Source: Spiractinospora alimapuensis
Lineage (GTDB): Bacteria > Actinomycetota > Actinomycetes > Streptosporangiales > Streptosporangiaceae
Length of the DNA stretch: 64,000 nt
NCBI RefSeq assembly: GCF_018437505.1
Contig: NZ_CP072467.1
Span: 434,001-498,000 of the forward strand
Direction: 5' to 3'
Part shown: piece by piece, positions 44,049 through 52,310 of the stretch
Layout of the letters: each line of letters opens with the position of its first letter
Position numbering within the stretch: position 1 is the stretch's first letter
Program-made: the position numbers and the translations under genes
The notes under the pieces: generated by a model
Told to the model about the DNA's origin: nothing
Databases searched by the model: none
Seen by the model: the letters and a program-made list of their open reading frames with translations, nothing else

Positions 44049-45334
44049 CACGCCGCCACCGCTCCGGCCGCGTCGAAGCGGAGGCCGGGCGTGGACTCCA
44101 GGATCGTGATCTCCTCCCGGTCCCGGATCTCGGGCAGTAGGGCCGTGGAGATCCATAGCGTTTCCAGGTGCAGCGTGTTGTCGATCATCGCCATTCGGAT
44201 CGTGTTCTCCTCACCGGGTTGGGGTTTGAGCATCCGGGCCATGGCGGCCACGAGGGCGGAGTCGGAGGGGAACGTCATGGGCACCGCCGCGCGTTGTGGT
44301 CCGCCGCTGGTCAGACAGTTCAGGTAGGTGCTCTCGCGGTCGAGTTTGGCGACGAGCCGTTCTGTGGTGAAGTCGGCGAGGCCGACCCCGGTGGCGTTGC
44401 CGTGCGAGCCGGCGTCCAGGTCGAGGACCCCGAGGGCGCGGATGGCGGGGACCGCCGGTTCGTCCATGCCCTCCAACCGGAGACGTCCGATGACGTTGGT
44501 GTCCATCCCGGATCCGCTGTATGCCTTGCCCATCGATCGGACGATGAGGGCGTCGAGACGGTCCACGGGCAGCCGCGGGAGGAGCCGCCGGGCGCGGTCC
44601 AGCAGGCGCTCCTCGTGGTGGCGCAGCTCGGCGGCCGGGATCGCCTCGATCACCGCCGGGTGCTCGTGGGCGTCCTGCACGATGGCGATGCCGCCGACCA
44701 CCGGGAGGCGGTCCAGGACCGTTGTGGCGATGGAGTCGATCGCCTCGACCATGTGGTGCCACCCCAGCCGGTGCACCATGGACGCGCCGTGCGCCCTTCC
44801 CGCCCCGACGGTCAGCATCTTCAACAGCCCGCTCTCGTGCGGGCCGTGGAACGAGGTGTGGGGTTTGATCCGGTTGACCGGGATGATCATGTCCGCCTCG
44901 GCGGCTTCTCGGGCGAACCGGACCGGCAGGCCGGCACGGGGGCCGGTGGTCTCCCCGAGGTGCGCGACCTCGTCGGAGCAGCTAATGGGTGCTCCCGTGG
45001 CTTCCTCCGTGATGCCCAGGGAGGTGAGGATGTCGCGCTGTCCCTGTGCGGTGCCACCGCCGTGGCTGCCCATGGCGGAGAACAGGAAGGGCGATCCGCC
45101 GGCGTCACGGACCGCGCGCACCACTCCGCGGAGGAGCTGTGGGATGCCGTGTATGCCGCGGCTTCCCGCCGTGATCGCGACCCGCGCGCCGGCCAGCGCA
45201 CCGTGTTCGTCGAGGAGACAGCGGGTCTGGCGAAACGTGGTCTCCTCGGGGTCCTCGAGTGCGAACGACGGCAGGGTGCGGCGAATCCTGTGCATCGGGA
45301 CGTGGTGCAGAACGGAGCTGGTCCTGGTTGTCAT
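44048..45334 (-). CDS. larA: LarA-family nickel-pincer racemase/epimerase (DUF2088)
   Basis: The 428-aa protein has the LarA/DUF2088 signatures AITAGSRGIHGIPQLLRGVV (about 54-72), SAMGSHGGGTAQGQRDIL (86-103) and MIIPVNRIKPHTSFHGPHESGLLKMLTVGAGRAHGA (149-184), rich in the His and Lys residues that hold and work with the nickel-pincer cofactor. The family interconverts stereoisomers of 2-hydroxyacids by hydride transfer to the cofactor; members act on lactate, malate, 2-hydroxyglutarate or sugar acids. This variant differs from true lactate racemase. It overlaps tctA by 4 bp and is encoded with larB, larE and larC. Confidence 0.9.
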   Translation of the reverse strand: MTTRTSSVLHHVPMHRIRRTLPSFALEDPEETTFRQTRCLLDEHGALAGARVAITAGSRGIHGIPQLLRGVVRAVRDAGGSPFLFSAMGSHGGGTAQGQRDILTSLGITEEATGAPISCSDEVAHLGETTGPRAGLPVRFAREAAEADMIIPVNRIKPHTSFHGPHESGLLKMLTVGAGRAHGASMVHRLGWHHMVEAIDSIATTVLDRLPVVGGIAIVQDAHEHPAVIEAIPAAELRHHEERLLDRARRLLPRLPVDRLDALIVRSMGKAYSGSGMDTNVIGRLRLEGMDEPAVPAIRALGVLDLDAGSHGNATGVGLADFTTERLVAKLDRESTYLNCLTSGGPQRAAVPMTFPSDSALVAAMARMLKPQPGEENTIRMAMIDNTLHLETLWISTALLPEIRDREEITILESTPGLRFDAAGAVAA

Positions 45335-46872
45335 GGGGTCACCTCTGGGCGTGGTCCCGATTCGGAGTCCTCCGTGGGGAGCCGACGGCGCATCCACCGC
45401 GCGAGTAGCGGCGCCGTCAGCGACAGGAGGATGAGGAGCATCAAGACGATGGTCAGTGGGCGGGAGAAGTAGTAGCCGAGCAGGTCGCCCTGGGCCATCA
45501 CCGCCGACTGCCGGAGCCCCTTCTCGGCGATGCTGCCCAGGATGAGCCCGAGCACGATGGGCGCCGGAGGCATACCGACCTTGCGCAGGACGTATCCGAT
45601 CACGCCGAACACCAGCATCACCCATACGTCGGCGATGCTGTTGTTCACCGCGTAGGTTCCGACGACGCACAGCGCGACGATGACGGGCACGAGGACACGG
45701 ATCGGTGCCCGGGTGGCGAGCACGAAGTAGCGTGCGCCGGCCAGGGCGAACGCGCCGATCAGGATGTTGGCCAGCAGGAAGCCGAACATGATGGCGTAGG
45801 TGATGTCACCCTGTTCGGTGAACAGGGCCCCGCCGGGCTGCAGGCCGTGGATGAGGAGGCCGCCGAAGATGACGGCGGTCGCGGAGCTGCCGGGAATCCC
45901 CAGTGTCAGCATGGGGACCATCGACCCACCGGTGACGCCGCTGTTGCAGGTCTCGGCGCCCGCCACACCCTTGAGTGACCCCTTGCCGAACTCCTCTCGG
46001 TCCTTGCCGCGGGAGAAGCGTTTGGCCTCGTTGTAGCCGATCCAGCTCCCGATGTCGCCGCCGGCGCCCGGAAGCAGTCCGACGAACACGCCGATCCCGG
46101 AGGAGCGGCCGATCGTGCCACCCAGGCGGCGCAGTTCCCGCAGCGTCGGCATCGCTCGTCCCGTGACACTGCTCCGGGTCGGCGCGGTCGACGTCGATCT
46201 TCCCTCGGCGAGGATGAGGACCTGGGACAGCGAGAAGAGGCCGATCAACGCGGGTACGAGCGCGATGCCTGACTGCAGTGCGGTCGTGCCGAAGGTGAAG
46301 CGTGGATACCCGGTCAGGATATCGATCCCGACCGTGGCGACCAGCAGGCCGATCGCGCCGGCCGCGAATCCCTTGAGCAACGACCCGGCGGAGAGGCTCC
46401 CGATGATCAGCAGTCCGAAGATCGCGATCAGGAAGTACTCCGAGGCGGCGAAGGCGAGGGAGACCTGGGCGAGTGGCGGTGCGATCAGCAGTAGGGCGAA
46501 GGCGCTCACCAGGCCGCCGCTCATCGACGCGATCGCGGAGACGGCCAGCGCCTTGGCCCCCTTACCCCGCAAGGTGAGTTGGTAGCCGTCCAGAGCGGTG
46601 GCCGCGGCGGCGGGGGTGCCGGGGGTGTTGATCAGGATCGCCGAGATGGATCCGCCGTAGGTCGCGGCGGCGTAGATCGCGACGAGCATGGAGATGCCGG
46701 CGACCGGGTCCATCCCGAAGGTCACCGGGACCAGCAGTGCGATGCCCATCGTCCCACTGAGGCCGGGCAGCGCGCCGATGATGATGCCGCCGACGACACC
46801 GGCGGTGATCGCGAGCAGGACCTCCCACGTGAACAGGTTGTCCAGGGCGCCGTAGAGAATCTCGGTGTTCAC
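45331..46872 (-). CDS. tctA: Tripartite tricarboxylate transporter large permease TctA, system 2
   Basis: The 513-aa membrane protein has the paired TctA signatures GIIIGALPGLSGTMGIALLVPVTFGMDP (about residues 30-57) and GVFVGLLPGAGGDIGSWIGYNEAKRFSRG, with the NTPGTPAAAATALDGYQLTLRGKG and TLGIPGSSATAVIFGGLLIHG segments and about 12 helices. GTG 46872 is chosen because AGGGGGTGA, a near-perfect ribosome site, lies 5 bp upstream; GTG 46878 falls within that site. Its stop overlaps the larA start (ATGA), which ties transport to the racemase. Confidence 0.93.
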   Translation of the reverse strand: MNTEILYGALDNLFTWEVLLAITAGVVGGIIIGALPGLSGTMGIALLVPVTFGMDPVAGISMLVAIYAAATYGGSISAILINTPGTPAAAATALDGYQLTLRGKGAKALAVSAIASMSGGLVSAFALLLIAPPLAQVSLAFAASEYFLIAIFGLLIIGSLSAGSLLKGFAAGAIGLLVATVGIDILTGYPRFTFGTTALQSGIALVPALIGLFSLSQVLILAEGRSTSTAPTRSSVTGRAMPTLRELRRLGGTIGRSSGIGVFVGLLPGAGGDIGSWIGYNEAKRFSRGKDREEFGKGSLKGVAGAETCNSGVTGGSMVPMLTLGIPGSSATAVIFGGLLIHGLQPGGALFTEQGDITYAIMFGFLLANILIGAFALAGARYFVLATRAPIRVLVPVIVALCVVGTYAVNNSIADVWVMLVFGVIGYVLRKVGMPPAPIVLGLILGSIAEKGLRQSAVMAQGDLLGYYFSRPLTIVLMLLILLSLTAPLLARWMRRRLPTEDSESGPRPEVTP

Positions 46873-46881
46873 GGTCACCCC

Positions 46882-47379
46882 CTAACCGAACAACAGCCCG
46901 GTGGGCAACGGGACGCTGAGCTGGGCCACGAACAGCAGGTAGACCAGCCCGGACAGTACGACGGTGACGCCGGTGAAGACGCGCCAGTCGCGCACGCCGC
47001 CGAACCACAGGTGTGCGACGAGGTAGAGCGCGGTCGCGGGGAAGAAGCCGACGAGACTCAGCAGCCCGACGTAGGCCGTCACGATCACGATGGTCCACGC
47101 GGGACGGGACAGGGTCGCACGGCTCCACTCCGTAGAGGACTCCGGTGCCTCCGAGGAGTCCGCTCTGGCGCGCGCCGCGCGTAGCCCGCGCACGGCGATG
47201 GCGACGCCGAGCCCCAGCAACAGCGCGAGGACGGCCCACGGCCAGGCGGCGGCCTCCGCGGACAGGGGGATCGTGTACAGGAGGAACACGGTGGCGAGGG
47301 CGACGAGTGAGAGGCCGAGAACGGCGTCGGGAGATCGGAGGGACGATAAGCGCCTTTTCGGTCCTGACTGGAGGGACAT
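46882..47379 (-). CDS. tctB: Tripartite tricarboxylate transporter small membrane subunit TctB, system 2
   Basis: The 165-aa protein has four hydrophobic segments: SPDAVLGLSLVALATVFLLYTIPL, AAAWPWAVLALLLGLGVAIAV, AWTIVIVTAYVGLLSLVGFFPATALYLVAHLWF, and VFTGVTVVLSGLVYLLFVAQLSVPLP. The last ends in the short P-x-G-L-L-F tail typical of TctB. ATG 47379 is preceded by a GGGGGTAGG element. It follows tctC by 73 bp and precedes tctA by 9 bp. Confidence 0.88.
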   Translation of the reverse strand: MSLQSGPKRRLSSLRSPDAVLGLSLVALATVFLLYTIPLSAEAAAWPWAVLALLLGLGVAIAVRGLRAARARADSSEAPESSTEWSRATLSRPAWTIVIVTAYVGLLSLVGFFPATALYLVAHLWFGGVRDWRVFTGVTVVLSGLVYLLFVAQLSVPLPTGLLFG

Positions 47380-47452
47380 GCGTCGACCTACCCCCTTGGG
47401 AGTGCGTGGCGGACGGGCCGGGCGTGCTGATGTCGGAGTATGGGCCGGTGGC

Positions 47453-48499
47453 TCATGGGGCGCCGCCCCAGATGTAGGTCTCGCCGAGGCGGCGGGCCGT
47501 GCGGTCGTCTCTGGTGACCATGTCGGCGTACTCGTCCGGCGGGAGGTAGTCGACTTCCAGACCCTGCGTGGCGAGCTGCTCGATGTGATCCGGATGTTCC
47601 ACGGCCGCCCGGCACGCGTCCACCAACGTGGCCGTGACCTCCGGGTCCAGGCCGGCGGGGGCGGCGATGCCACGGGAAGACCAGGAGGCCACGTCGGTGA
47701 AGCCGGCCTCGGTGAGCGTGGGAACGTCTTCCAGGTACGGTGACCGTTCCGCGTCGTCCTTCATGACCGCGATCACCCGGATCTCCCCGGCGTCGTGTTG
47801 GGCCTTGACCTCGCCGACGTTGGCGAAGACGGCGTCGACGTTGCCGCCGAGGAGGTCGGAGATGCTGTCGGCGGCCCCCTCGTTGTGGAGAACCGTGAAT
47901 CGTGTGTCGAATCTGTCGCTGAGTTGGAGCGAGGCGAAGTGGTCGTCGCTGCCCACGCCGGTGGACGTCACGATCAGTTCGTGTTCCATGGCGTGTTCCA
48001 TGAAGCCGGTGATGTCGTCGAACCGGTCGTCGGAGGGACTGACCGCGATCGCGCCGTAGTCGGTGACCTGGTTCCCGATCAGGGTGAACGACTCCGGCCC
48101 GACGTCGGTGCGTCCCAGGCGCGGGTCCAGGTAGCCGGTCATGAAGTTGGGCGTGTTGATGAACCCGATCGTGTAGCCGTCGGGATCCGCGTTTACGAGA
48201 TCGTTCCACCCCACCCACCCGCCTCCCCCGGGGAGGTTGATGATCTGGACTTCTCCGTCAAGCGCCTCCTCCAGGAAGGGCTGGAGGACGCGTGCGCCGA
48301 CATCGGTTCCGCCCCCCGGCTCGTAGGCGACGATCATCTGGATGGGGCGGGTGGGGAACGCTCCGGTTCCCCCGCCCAGGCCACAGGCCGAGAGGGTCGG
48401 AGCGCCGGCCGCCGCCAGGCCGAGCGCGGAGAGCCGAAGAAACGCGCGACGCCCGATTGGTCGGTTACCGCCATGGGGAATTTCCGTTGTTTTTGGCAT
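47453..48499 (-). CDS. tctC: Tripartite tricarboxylate transporter substrate-binding lipoprotein TctC, system 2
   Basis: The 348-aa precursor carries a twin-arginine-like basic patch (IGRRAFLRLSALG) followed by a lipobox ending LSAC at about residue 39, so it is a lipoprotein, perhaps Tat-exported. The Bug domain shows PIQMIVAYEPGGGTDVGARVLQPFLEE, INLPGGGGWVGWNDLVNADPDGYTIGFINTPNFM and VLHNEGAADSISDLLGGNVDAVFANVGEV. It would bring the operon's substrate to TctAB. It is the first gene of the nine-gene operon running to larC. Confidence 0.92.
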   Translation of the reverse strand: MPKTTEIPHGGNRPIGRRAFLRLSALGLAAAGAPTLSACGLGGGTGAFPTRPIQMIVAYEPGGGTDVGARVLQPFLEEALDGEVQIINLPGGGGWVGWNDLVNADPDGYTIGFINTPNFMTGYLDPRLGRTDVGPESFTLIGNQVTDYGAIAVSPSDDRFDDITGFMEHAMEHELIVTSTGVGSDDHFASLQLSDRFDTRFTVLHNEGAADSISDLLGGNVDAVFANVGEVKAQHDAGEIRVIAVMKDDAERSPYLEDVPTLTEAGFTDVASWSSRGIAAPAGLDPEVTATLVDACRAAVEHPDHIEQLATQGLEVDYLPPDEYADMVTRDDRTARRLGETYIWGGAP

Positions 48500-48587
48500 G
48501 AAAGAATACCGCCTCCCCGAGGCTCGACATTCTTCGAACGGGTGAGTGCTGAATGTATGGGGTTGTTGGCGCGCGGGGCCCGGGGGG

Positions 48588-49292
48588 TTACCTTCCTGGG
48601 GCGTCGGCTTCCTGTCGCTGCGCGAGGAACTTGCGCATGGTTTCCTCACCTGCTCTGAGGTGCGCGAGCAACGCTTCGCGGGCGACCGGAAGGTCGTGCG
48701 CCTCGATCGCGACGCAAATATCCTGGTGTTCGTTGACTACTTCTCGCATTCGACCTTCGTATCCCGGGGCGAGGAAGTGTCGAATTCGGTTGATATGTTT
48801 CTCGGTCTGTTCGTAGAAGCGGATGAGTCGCGAGTTGTCGCTCAGTGCGACAATGCGTTTGTGGAATGCGTGGTCCCGCGCGAGGTACTCCTCGTACGGT
48901 CCGGGTGGGCCGGGGGTGGGGGCACGGTCGAAGAAGGTGGACAGCTCCTCGACGACCTCTTCCTCCCACGTCTCGGCCAGACGATCCAGGCCGAGGGGCT
49001 CCACCAGGCGACGCACCTCGAACAGTTCGGCGACGTCCCCGAGGGCGAAGCCGGCCACCGCATAGCGTCCCCGCCGGCGGTCCACCAGACCCGCCGCCTC
49101 CAGGCTCTGCATCGCGTCACGGATGGGGGTCCTGCTGACGCCCAACGCCTCGGAGAGGTGTCGGTCAACGAGTGGGGTCCCTGGGGGAAGGTCCCCATGG
49201 ATGATCGCGCTCTCGATGGCCTCGTACGCGGACTCACTCATCCGGAGGTTCCGCAGGGGTCCGTGGGCCCGCATGGGGGCTAGCGCATCCAT
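48588..49292 (-). CDS. GntR family regulator, FadR subfamily, of the Lar-Tct operon
   Basis: The product of about 234 aa has a winged helix-turn-helix (AIIHGDLPPGTPLVDRHLSEALGVSRTPIRDAMQSLEAAGLVDRRRGRYAVAGF, about residues 29-82) and an FCD domain with the His/Asp acid-sensing set (FEVRRLVEPLGLDRLA; RDHAFHKRIVALSDNSRL; EHQDICVAIEAHDLP; HLRAG). The gene lies upstream of tctC on the same strand and divergent from the FAH gene, and a perfect 20-bp palindrome follows its start at 49331-49350. The exact start is uncertain: ATG 49292, 49274 and a later ATG all lack strong ribosome sites. Confidence 0.88.
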   Translation of the reverse strand: MDALAPMRAHGPLRNLRMSESAYEAIESAIIHGDLPPGTPLVDRHLSEALGVSRTPIRDAMQSLEAAGLVDRRRGRYAVAGFALGDVAELFEVRRLVEPLGLDRLAETWEEEVVEELSTFFDRAPTPGPPGPYEEYLARDHAFHKRIVALSDNSRLIRFYEQTEKHINRIRHFLAPGYEGRMREVVNEHQDICVAIEAHDLPVAREALLAHLRAGEETMRKFLAQRQEADAPGR

Positions 49293-49729
49293 GTGACGCA
49301 CGGTACATTGCCTCCGAAAAGTCAACAAGGGTATTTGGTATACCAAATACCGGAAGATGTCCCTCGAGAAGACGAACCCGCCGCACCGGCAGGGTGACCC
49401 CGCCTCCACCGCCCACGGCCCCGTGGGTCGGTCAGCCCAGACGCCAGCCCACTCCCCCAGTCGTCCAGCGATGGCTTCACAGTCGTCCGCTGGCCCGGGT
49501 TTCCTCCAGGGAGGACGATGCGCATGGACGATCCGCCCTCCCCTCGCGCGACGGATCCGGGTGCTGGTCGGACGACTCCGCCCCCGACGAGCACGCTCAC
49601 ACCCCGTTCGACCTCAGGGCCGTGGCCGTGGACGACCGGGGCACGGTGGGAGCCGGGTGAGCCCGAGCCATGTTCCGTGAGAATCGCTCTTCGCGAGAAG
49701 AGAGAACGTACGAGAAAGGTACGCACCGC
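49293..49729. other. Divergent promoter region between gntR and the FAH gene
   Basis: This 437-bp gap holds the 20-bp palindrome at 49331-49350 and the promoters for both directions. Open frames within it (for example 49357-49680) are Pro/Arg-rich with no recognisable domain and weak codon bias, and I do not call them genes. The last 60 bp before the FAH start are A/G-rich, including CGAGAAAGG. Confidence 0.55.
49331..49350. promoter_or_regulatory. Perfect 20-bp palindrome, probable GntR operator
   Basis: GTATTTGGTATACCAAATAC reads the same on both strands. Its core TGGTATACCA closely matches the TGGT...ACCA half-site pattern recognised by FadR-subfamily GntR proteins. It lies 39 bp upstream of the gntR start and about 380 bp before the FAH gene. 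It is the obvious candidate for autoregulation and effector-controlled expression of the operon. Confidence 0.8.
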
Positions 49730-50584
49730 ATGCGCCTTGCCACTATCCGCACCGAGTCCGGCGAGCGTCGGCCCGTCGTGGTCGACCCGAAACGCGGAAC
49801 CGTCGCAGTGTCCGATCTCATCGACGCCGCCCCGAGCGACACCATGGCGTTGCTCGCCCCCGAGGCGTGGCGGGAACTGGAGGACCGGCTCGCCCGAGCG
49901 CCGGAGTCGGTGCCGGACCTCGGCCCCGACGCGCACTTCGTCGCGCCCTACACCCGTCCCCGCAAGCTGTGGGGCATCGGACTCAACTACGTGGACCACG
50001 CGGCCGACCTGTCCGAGGTGGTTCCCGACGAGCCCGCGTCGTTCGTCAAGGGGGACCACACCATCATCGGGCCCGGAGAGCCCATCCCACTACCCGCCCA
50101 GAGCCAGCGGGTCACCGCTGAGGGCGAACTGGGGTTGGTGATCGGTCGCTACTGCCGTGACGTCTCCGAGGACGACGCGTTGGACTACGTCGCCGGCGTC
50201 ACCACGGTGTTGGACCAGACCGCCGAGGACATCCTGGAGCGTAACCCGCGTTTCCTCACGCGTTCCAAGAACTTCCCCGGGTTCTTCTCCTTCGGTCCGC
50301 ACATCGTGCCGCTGTCGGAGGTGATCGCCGCGAACGGGTCGCTGTCCGAGGTCGAGGTGCAGACCGTCATCGACGGCGAGGTCCACCGCGCCAACACGGT
50401 GTCGCGGATGCGCTACTCGCCCGAGCACCTGATCAGCTTCCACAGTGCGGTGATGCCGCTCTACCCCGGGGACATCATCTCCACCGGAACCCCGGGTGCG
50501 GCACCGTTGGCGCCGGGCATGGTCGCGGAGTGCCGCGTCAGCGGAGTGGGCACGCTCCGCAATCCGGTGGTCGCCGCTCCCTGA
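49730..50584 (+). CDS. Fumarylacetoacetate hydrolase (FAH) family protein
   Basis: The 284-aa protein begins MRLATIRTESGERRPVVVD and has the FAH catalytic domain: KLWGIGLNYVDHAADL (about 82-97), the metal ligands in VTAEGELGLVIGRYCRDVSEDDALDYVAG (Glu-x-Glu) and LDQTAEDI, and MPLYPGDIISTGTPGAAP. Bacterial members hydrolyse acylpyruvates, hydrate dienoates, or decarboxylate/tautomerise oxaloacetate. Divergent placement from the Lar-Tct regulator suggests it joins that pathway. ATG 49730 has GAGAAAGG about 10 bp upstream. Confidence 0.9.
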   Translation: MRLATIRTESGERRPVVVDPKRGTVAVSDLIDAAPSDTMALLAPEAWRELEDRLARAPESVPDLGPDAHFVAPYTRPRKLWGIGLNYVDHAADLSEVVPDEPASFVKGDHTIIGPGEPIPLPAQSQRVTAEGELGLVIGRYCRDVSEDDALDYVAGVTTVLDQTAEDILERNPRFLTRSKNFPGFFSFGPHIVPLSEVIAANGSLSEVEVQTVIDGEVHRANTVSRMRYSPEHLISFHSAVMPLYPGDIISTGTPGAAPLAPGMVAECRVSGVGTLRNPVVAAP

Positions 50585-50788
50585 CGACGAGGTGGTACGG
50601 GGGCGGACTCTCCGATTCCCTCGTGGTTTTCTGTGGCGGCGCGAGAATCTGCCTCAGGGGGGTGGTGATCCGAAGCTGGGCGTTGTAAGTATCTCTCAGG
50701 ATGTCGTGGGCACGTCCTGGGGAACTGTGGGCCGCATCGTTTCTGACCGGGCCGGTCGCGTGCGCACCCCGACACGGAGGGGATGTTC

Positions 50789-51649
50789 ATGGGGCAGGAC
50801 CGGTTCGGTGCCGGTGCGGCGGGAGGCGACGCCCACGCGCTGAGCCGACCCACACGACGGGTCGCCGTGTGGGTCGCCCTGCTCGCCGCGCTCACCGCGC
50901 TGGGGGTCGTCCTCAGCCACGCCGCCGGGGTGGGGCCGGACGAGGACTATCCACCAGCTGTGCTGCTGGTCGCGCTCGCGCCGGTGGTCGCGGCGGTCGT
51001 CGTCGCCGGGGCGTCGTCCCGGATGCGTGGCCTCGGATCCATCGTCCGCGGCGTCGGGCACTGGCGGATCGCGCCGTCGTGGTACCTGCTGGTCGTCGCG
51101 GGACCCGTCGTCCTCGTTCTCCTGACCAGTCTGATCTCCGGGGCGCTGGGTGGTCCGGTGCCCGACGAGTGGGTCCTGGCCCCCAGCGGGTTCCTCGCCG
51201 TGGGGCTCGCCGTCCCGTGGATCGTGGGGATGCTGGAGGAGATCGCCTGGCGCGGGTTCGCCCAGCCACTCCTCCAGGTGCGATTCGGCGCGCTGGGCGC
51301 GGCGGTGGTGATCGGGGCCGTGTGGGCCAGTTGGTACCAGTGGCCTCTGTTGGCTCCTGGCGGCGTCGACGGCGGGGCGCTCGCCCTCACGCTGCAGCTC
51401 TACGTTCGCCTGATCGCGACCGCGGTGATCTACGCGTGGCTGCTCAACACCACCGGCAGCCTCCTCCTGGTGATGGTCGCCCATCTCTCCCACCACGTCG
51501 CGCTCGACCTGCTGCCGGTCCCCGACGCGGTGGGCGCCGGATGGGGCGCGATCCTCGCCGCCCTCTACGCGGCGCTGGCGGCGGTCGTGGTGGGCATGAC
51601 CAGCCCCCACACCCTGACGAGGGGCGGTTCACCGCCCCGACGCCCGTGA
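50789..51649 (+). CDS. CPBP-family intramembrane protease-like protein
   Basis: The 286-aa membrane protein has about eight hydrophobic segments and the first CPBP (Abi/CAAX protease) motif EEIAWRGFAQPLL (about 150-162). The usual second motif, W-x-x-W-H-x-P, reads WASWYQWPLL, so its His is missing, while a late HLSHH segment is kept. It may therefore be catalytically altered. ATG 50789 has GGAGGGG 6 bp upstream; an earlier ATG at 50783 abuts that site. It is followed at 86 bp by an acetyltransferase gene. Its role is unknown. Confidence 0.8.
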   Translation: MGQDRFGAGAAGGDAHALSRPTRRVAVWVALLAALTALGVVLSHAAGVGPDEDYPPAVLLVALAPVVAAVVVAGASSRMRGLGSIVRGVGHWRIAPSWYLLVVAGPVVLVLLTSLISGALGGPVPDEWVLAPSGFLAVGLAVPWIVGMLEEIAWRGFAQPLLQVRFGALGAAVVIGAVWASWYQWPLLAPGGVDGGALALTLQLYVRLIATAVIYAWLLNTTGSLLLVMVAHLSHHVALDLLPVPDAVGAGWGAILAALYAALAAVVVGMTSPHTLTRGGSPPRRP

Positions 51650-51735
51650 GGTGGCGTGGTCTTCGTTGCCCGTCCCCGGCCCTCCCTCACGCACCCGTCT
51701 TGCGTCGCGCCCACGCCCAGTGGTTGGCTCGGGGA

Positions 51736-52296
51736 ATGGTGCCACCCGACGCCTTCCGTGATCAACCCACCCTGCACACGGCGCGGATCCGGCTGGAACC
51801 CCTCACGGCCGAGCACTTCGACGGGATCTGGGCGATGGTGCGGGAGCCCGAGGTGGCGCGCCTGACCGGTGCCCACCAGCCGTTCACCGAGGCCGGCATC
51901 CGGGGCTGGCTCACCACCCGCGCGGACCACCACGACCGAGCCGACTGGGCCGTCGTCCGCGTGAACGACGGCGTGGTGATCGGGGACGTCGCCTTCAACG
52001 GCTTCGACCCCGACAACGCCTCCACCGGATTCCGGATCGCCCTGGCCGGGCCGCATGTGTTCGGACACGGCTACGGGACCGAGGCGACCCGCCTCGCCGT
52101 CGACTACGCGCTGGACACCGTGGGTCTGCACCGCGTGGAGCTGGAGGTGTTCTCGTTCAACCCGCGGGCGCGGCGCGTGTACGAGAAGTGCGGCTTCGTG
52201 CGCGAAGGAGTCCGGCGCGATGCCCTGTACTGGGCGGGTGCGCGCTACGACGCCATCGTGATGGCCGTCCTGTCCACCGATCCCCGACCCCGGTGA
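51736..52296 (+). CDS. GNAT family N-acetyltransferase (RimJ/RimL-like)
   Basis: The 186-aa protein starts with TLHTARIRLEPLTAEHFDGIWAMV, as in RimJ/RimL-type acetyltransferases. It contains strand 4 VVIGDVAFNGFDPDNASTGFRIA, the acetyl-CoA loop FGHGYGTEATRLAVDYALDTVGLHRVELEVFSFNPRARRVYEKCGFVREG, and a terminal RYDAIVMAVL. These proteins acetylate N-terminal or small-molecule amines. The acceptor is unknown. It is convergent with the TetR gene. Confidence 0.88.
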   Translation: MVPPDAFRDQPTLHTARIRLEPLTAEHFDGIWAMVREPEVARLTGAHQPFTEAGIRGWLTTRADHHDRADWAVVRVNDGVVIGDVAFNGFDPDNASTGFRIALAGPHVFGHGYGTEATRLAVDYALDTVGLHRVELEVFSFNPRARRVYEKCGFVREGVRRDALYWAGARYDAIVMAVLSTDPRPR

Positions 52297-52310
52297 CGGC
52301 GCCACACGTC

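Noticed and set aside
49357-49680. 107-residue frame between gntR and the FAH gene
   Set aside because: It has Pro/Arg/Ser-rich composition, no domain, and competing frames of equal quality. The region is better read as a promoter gap.
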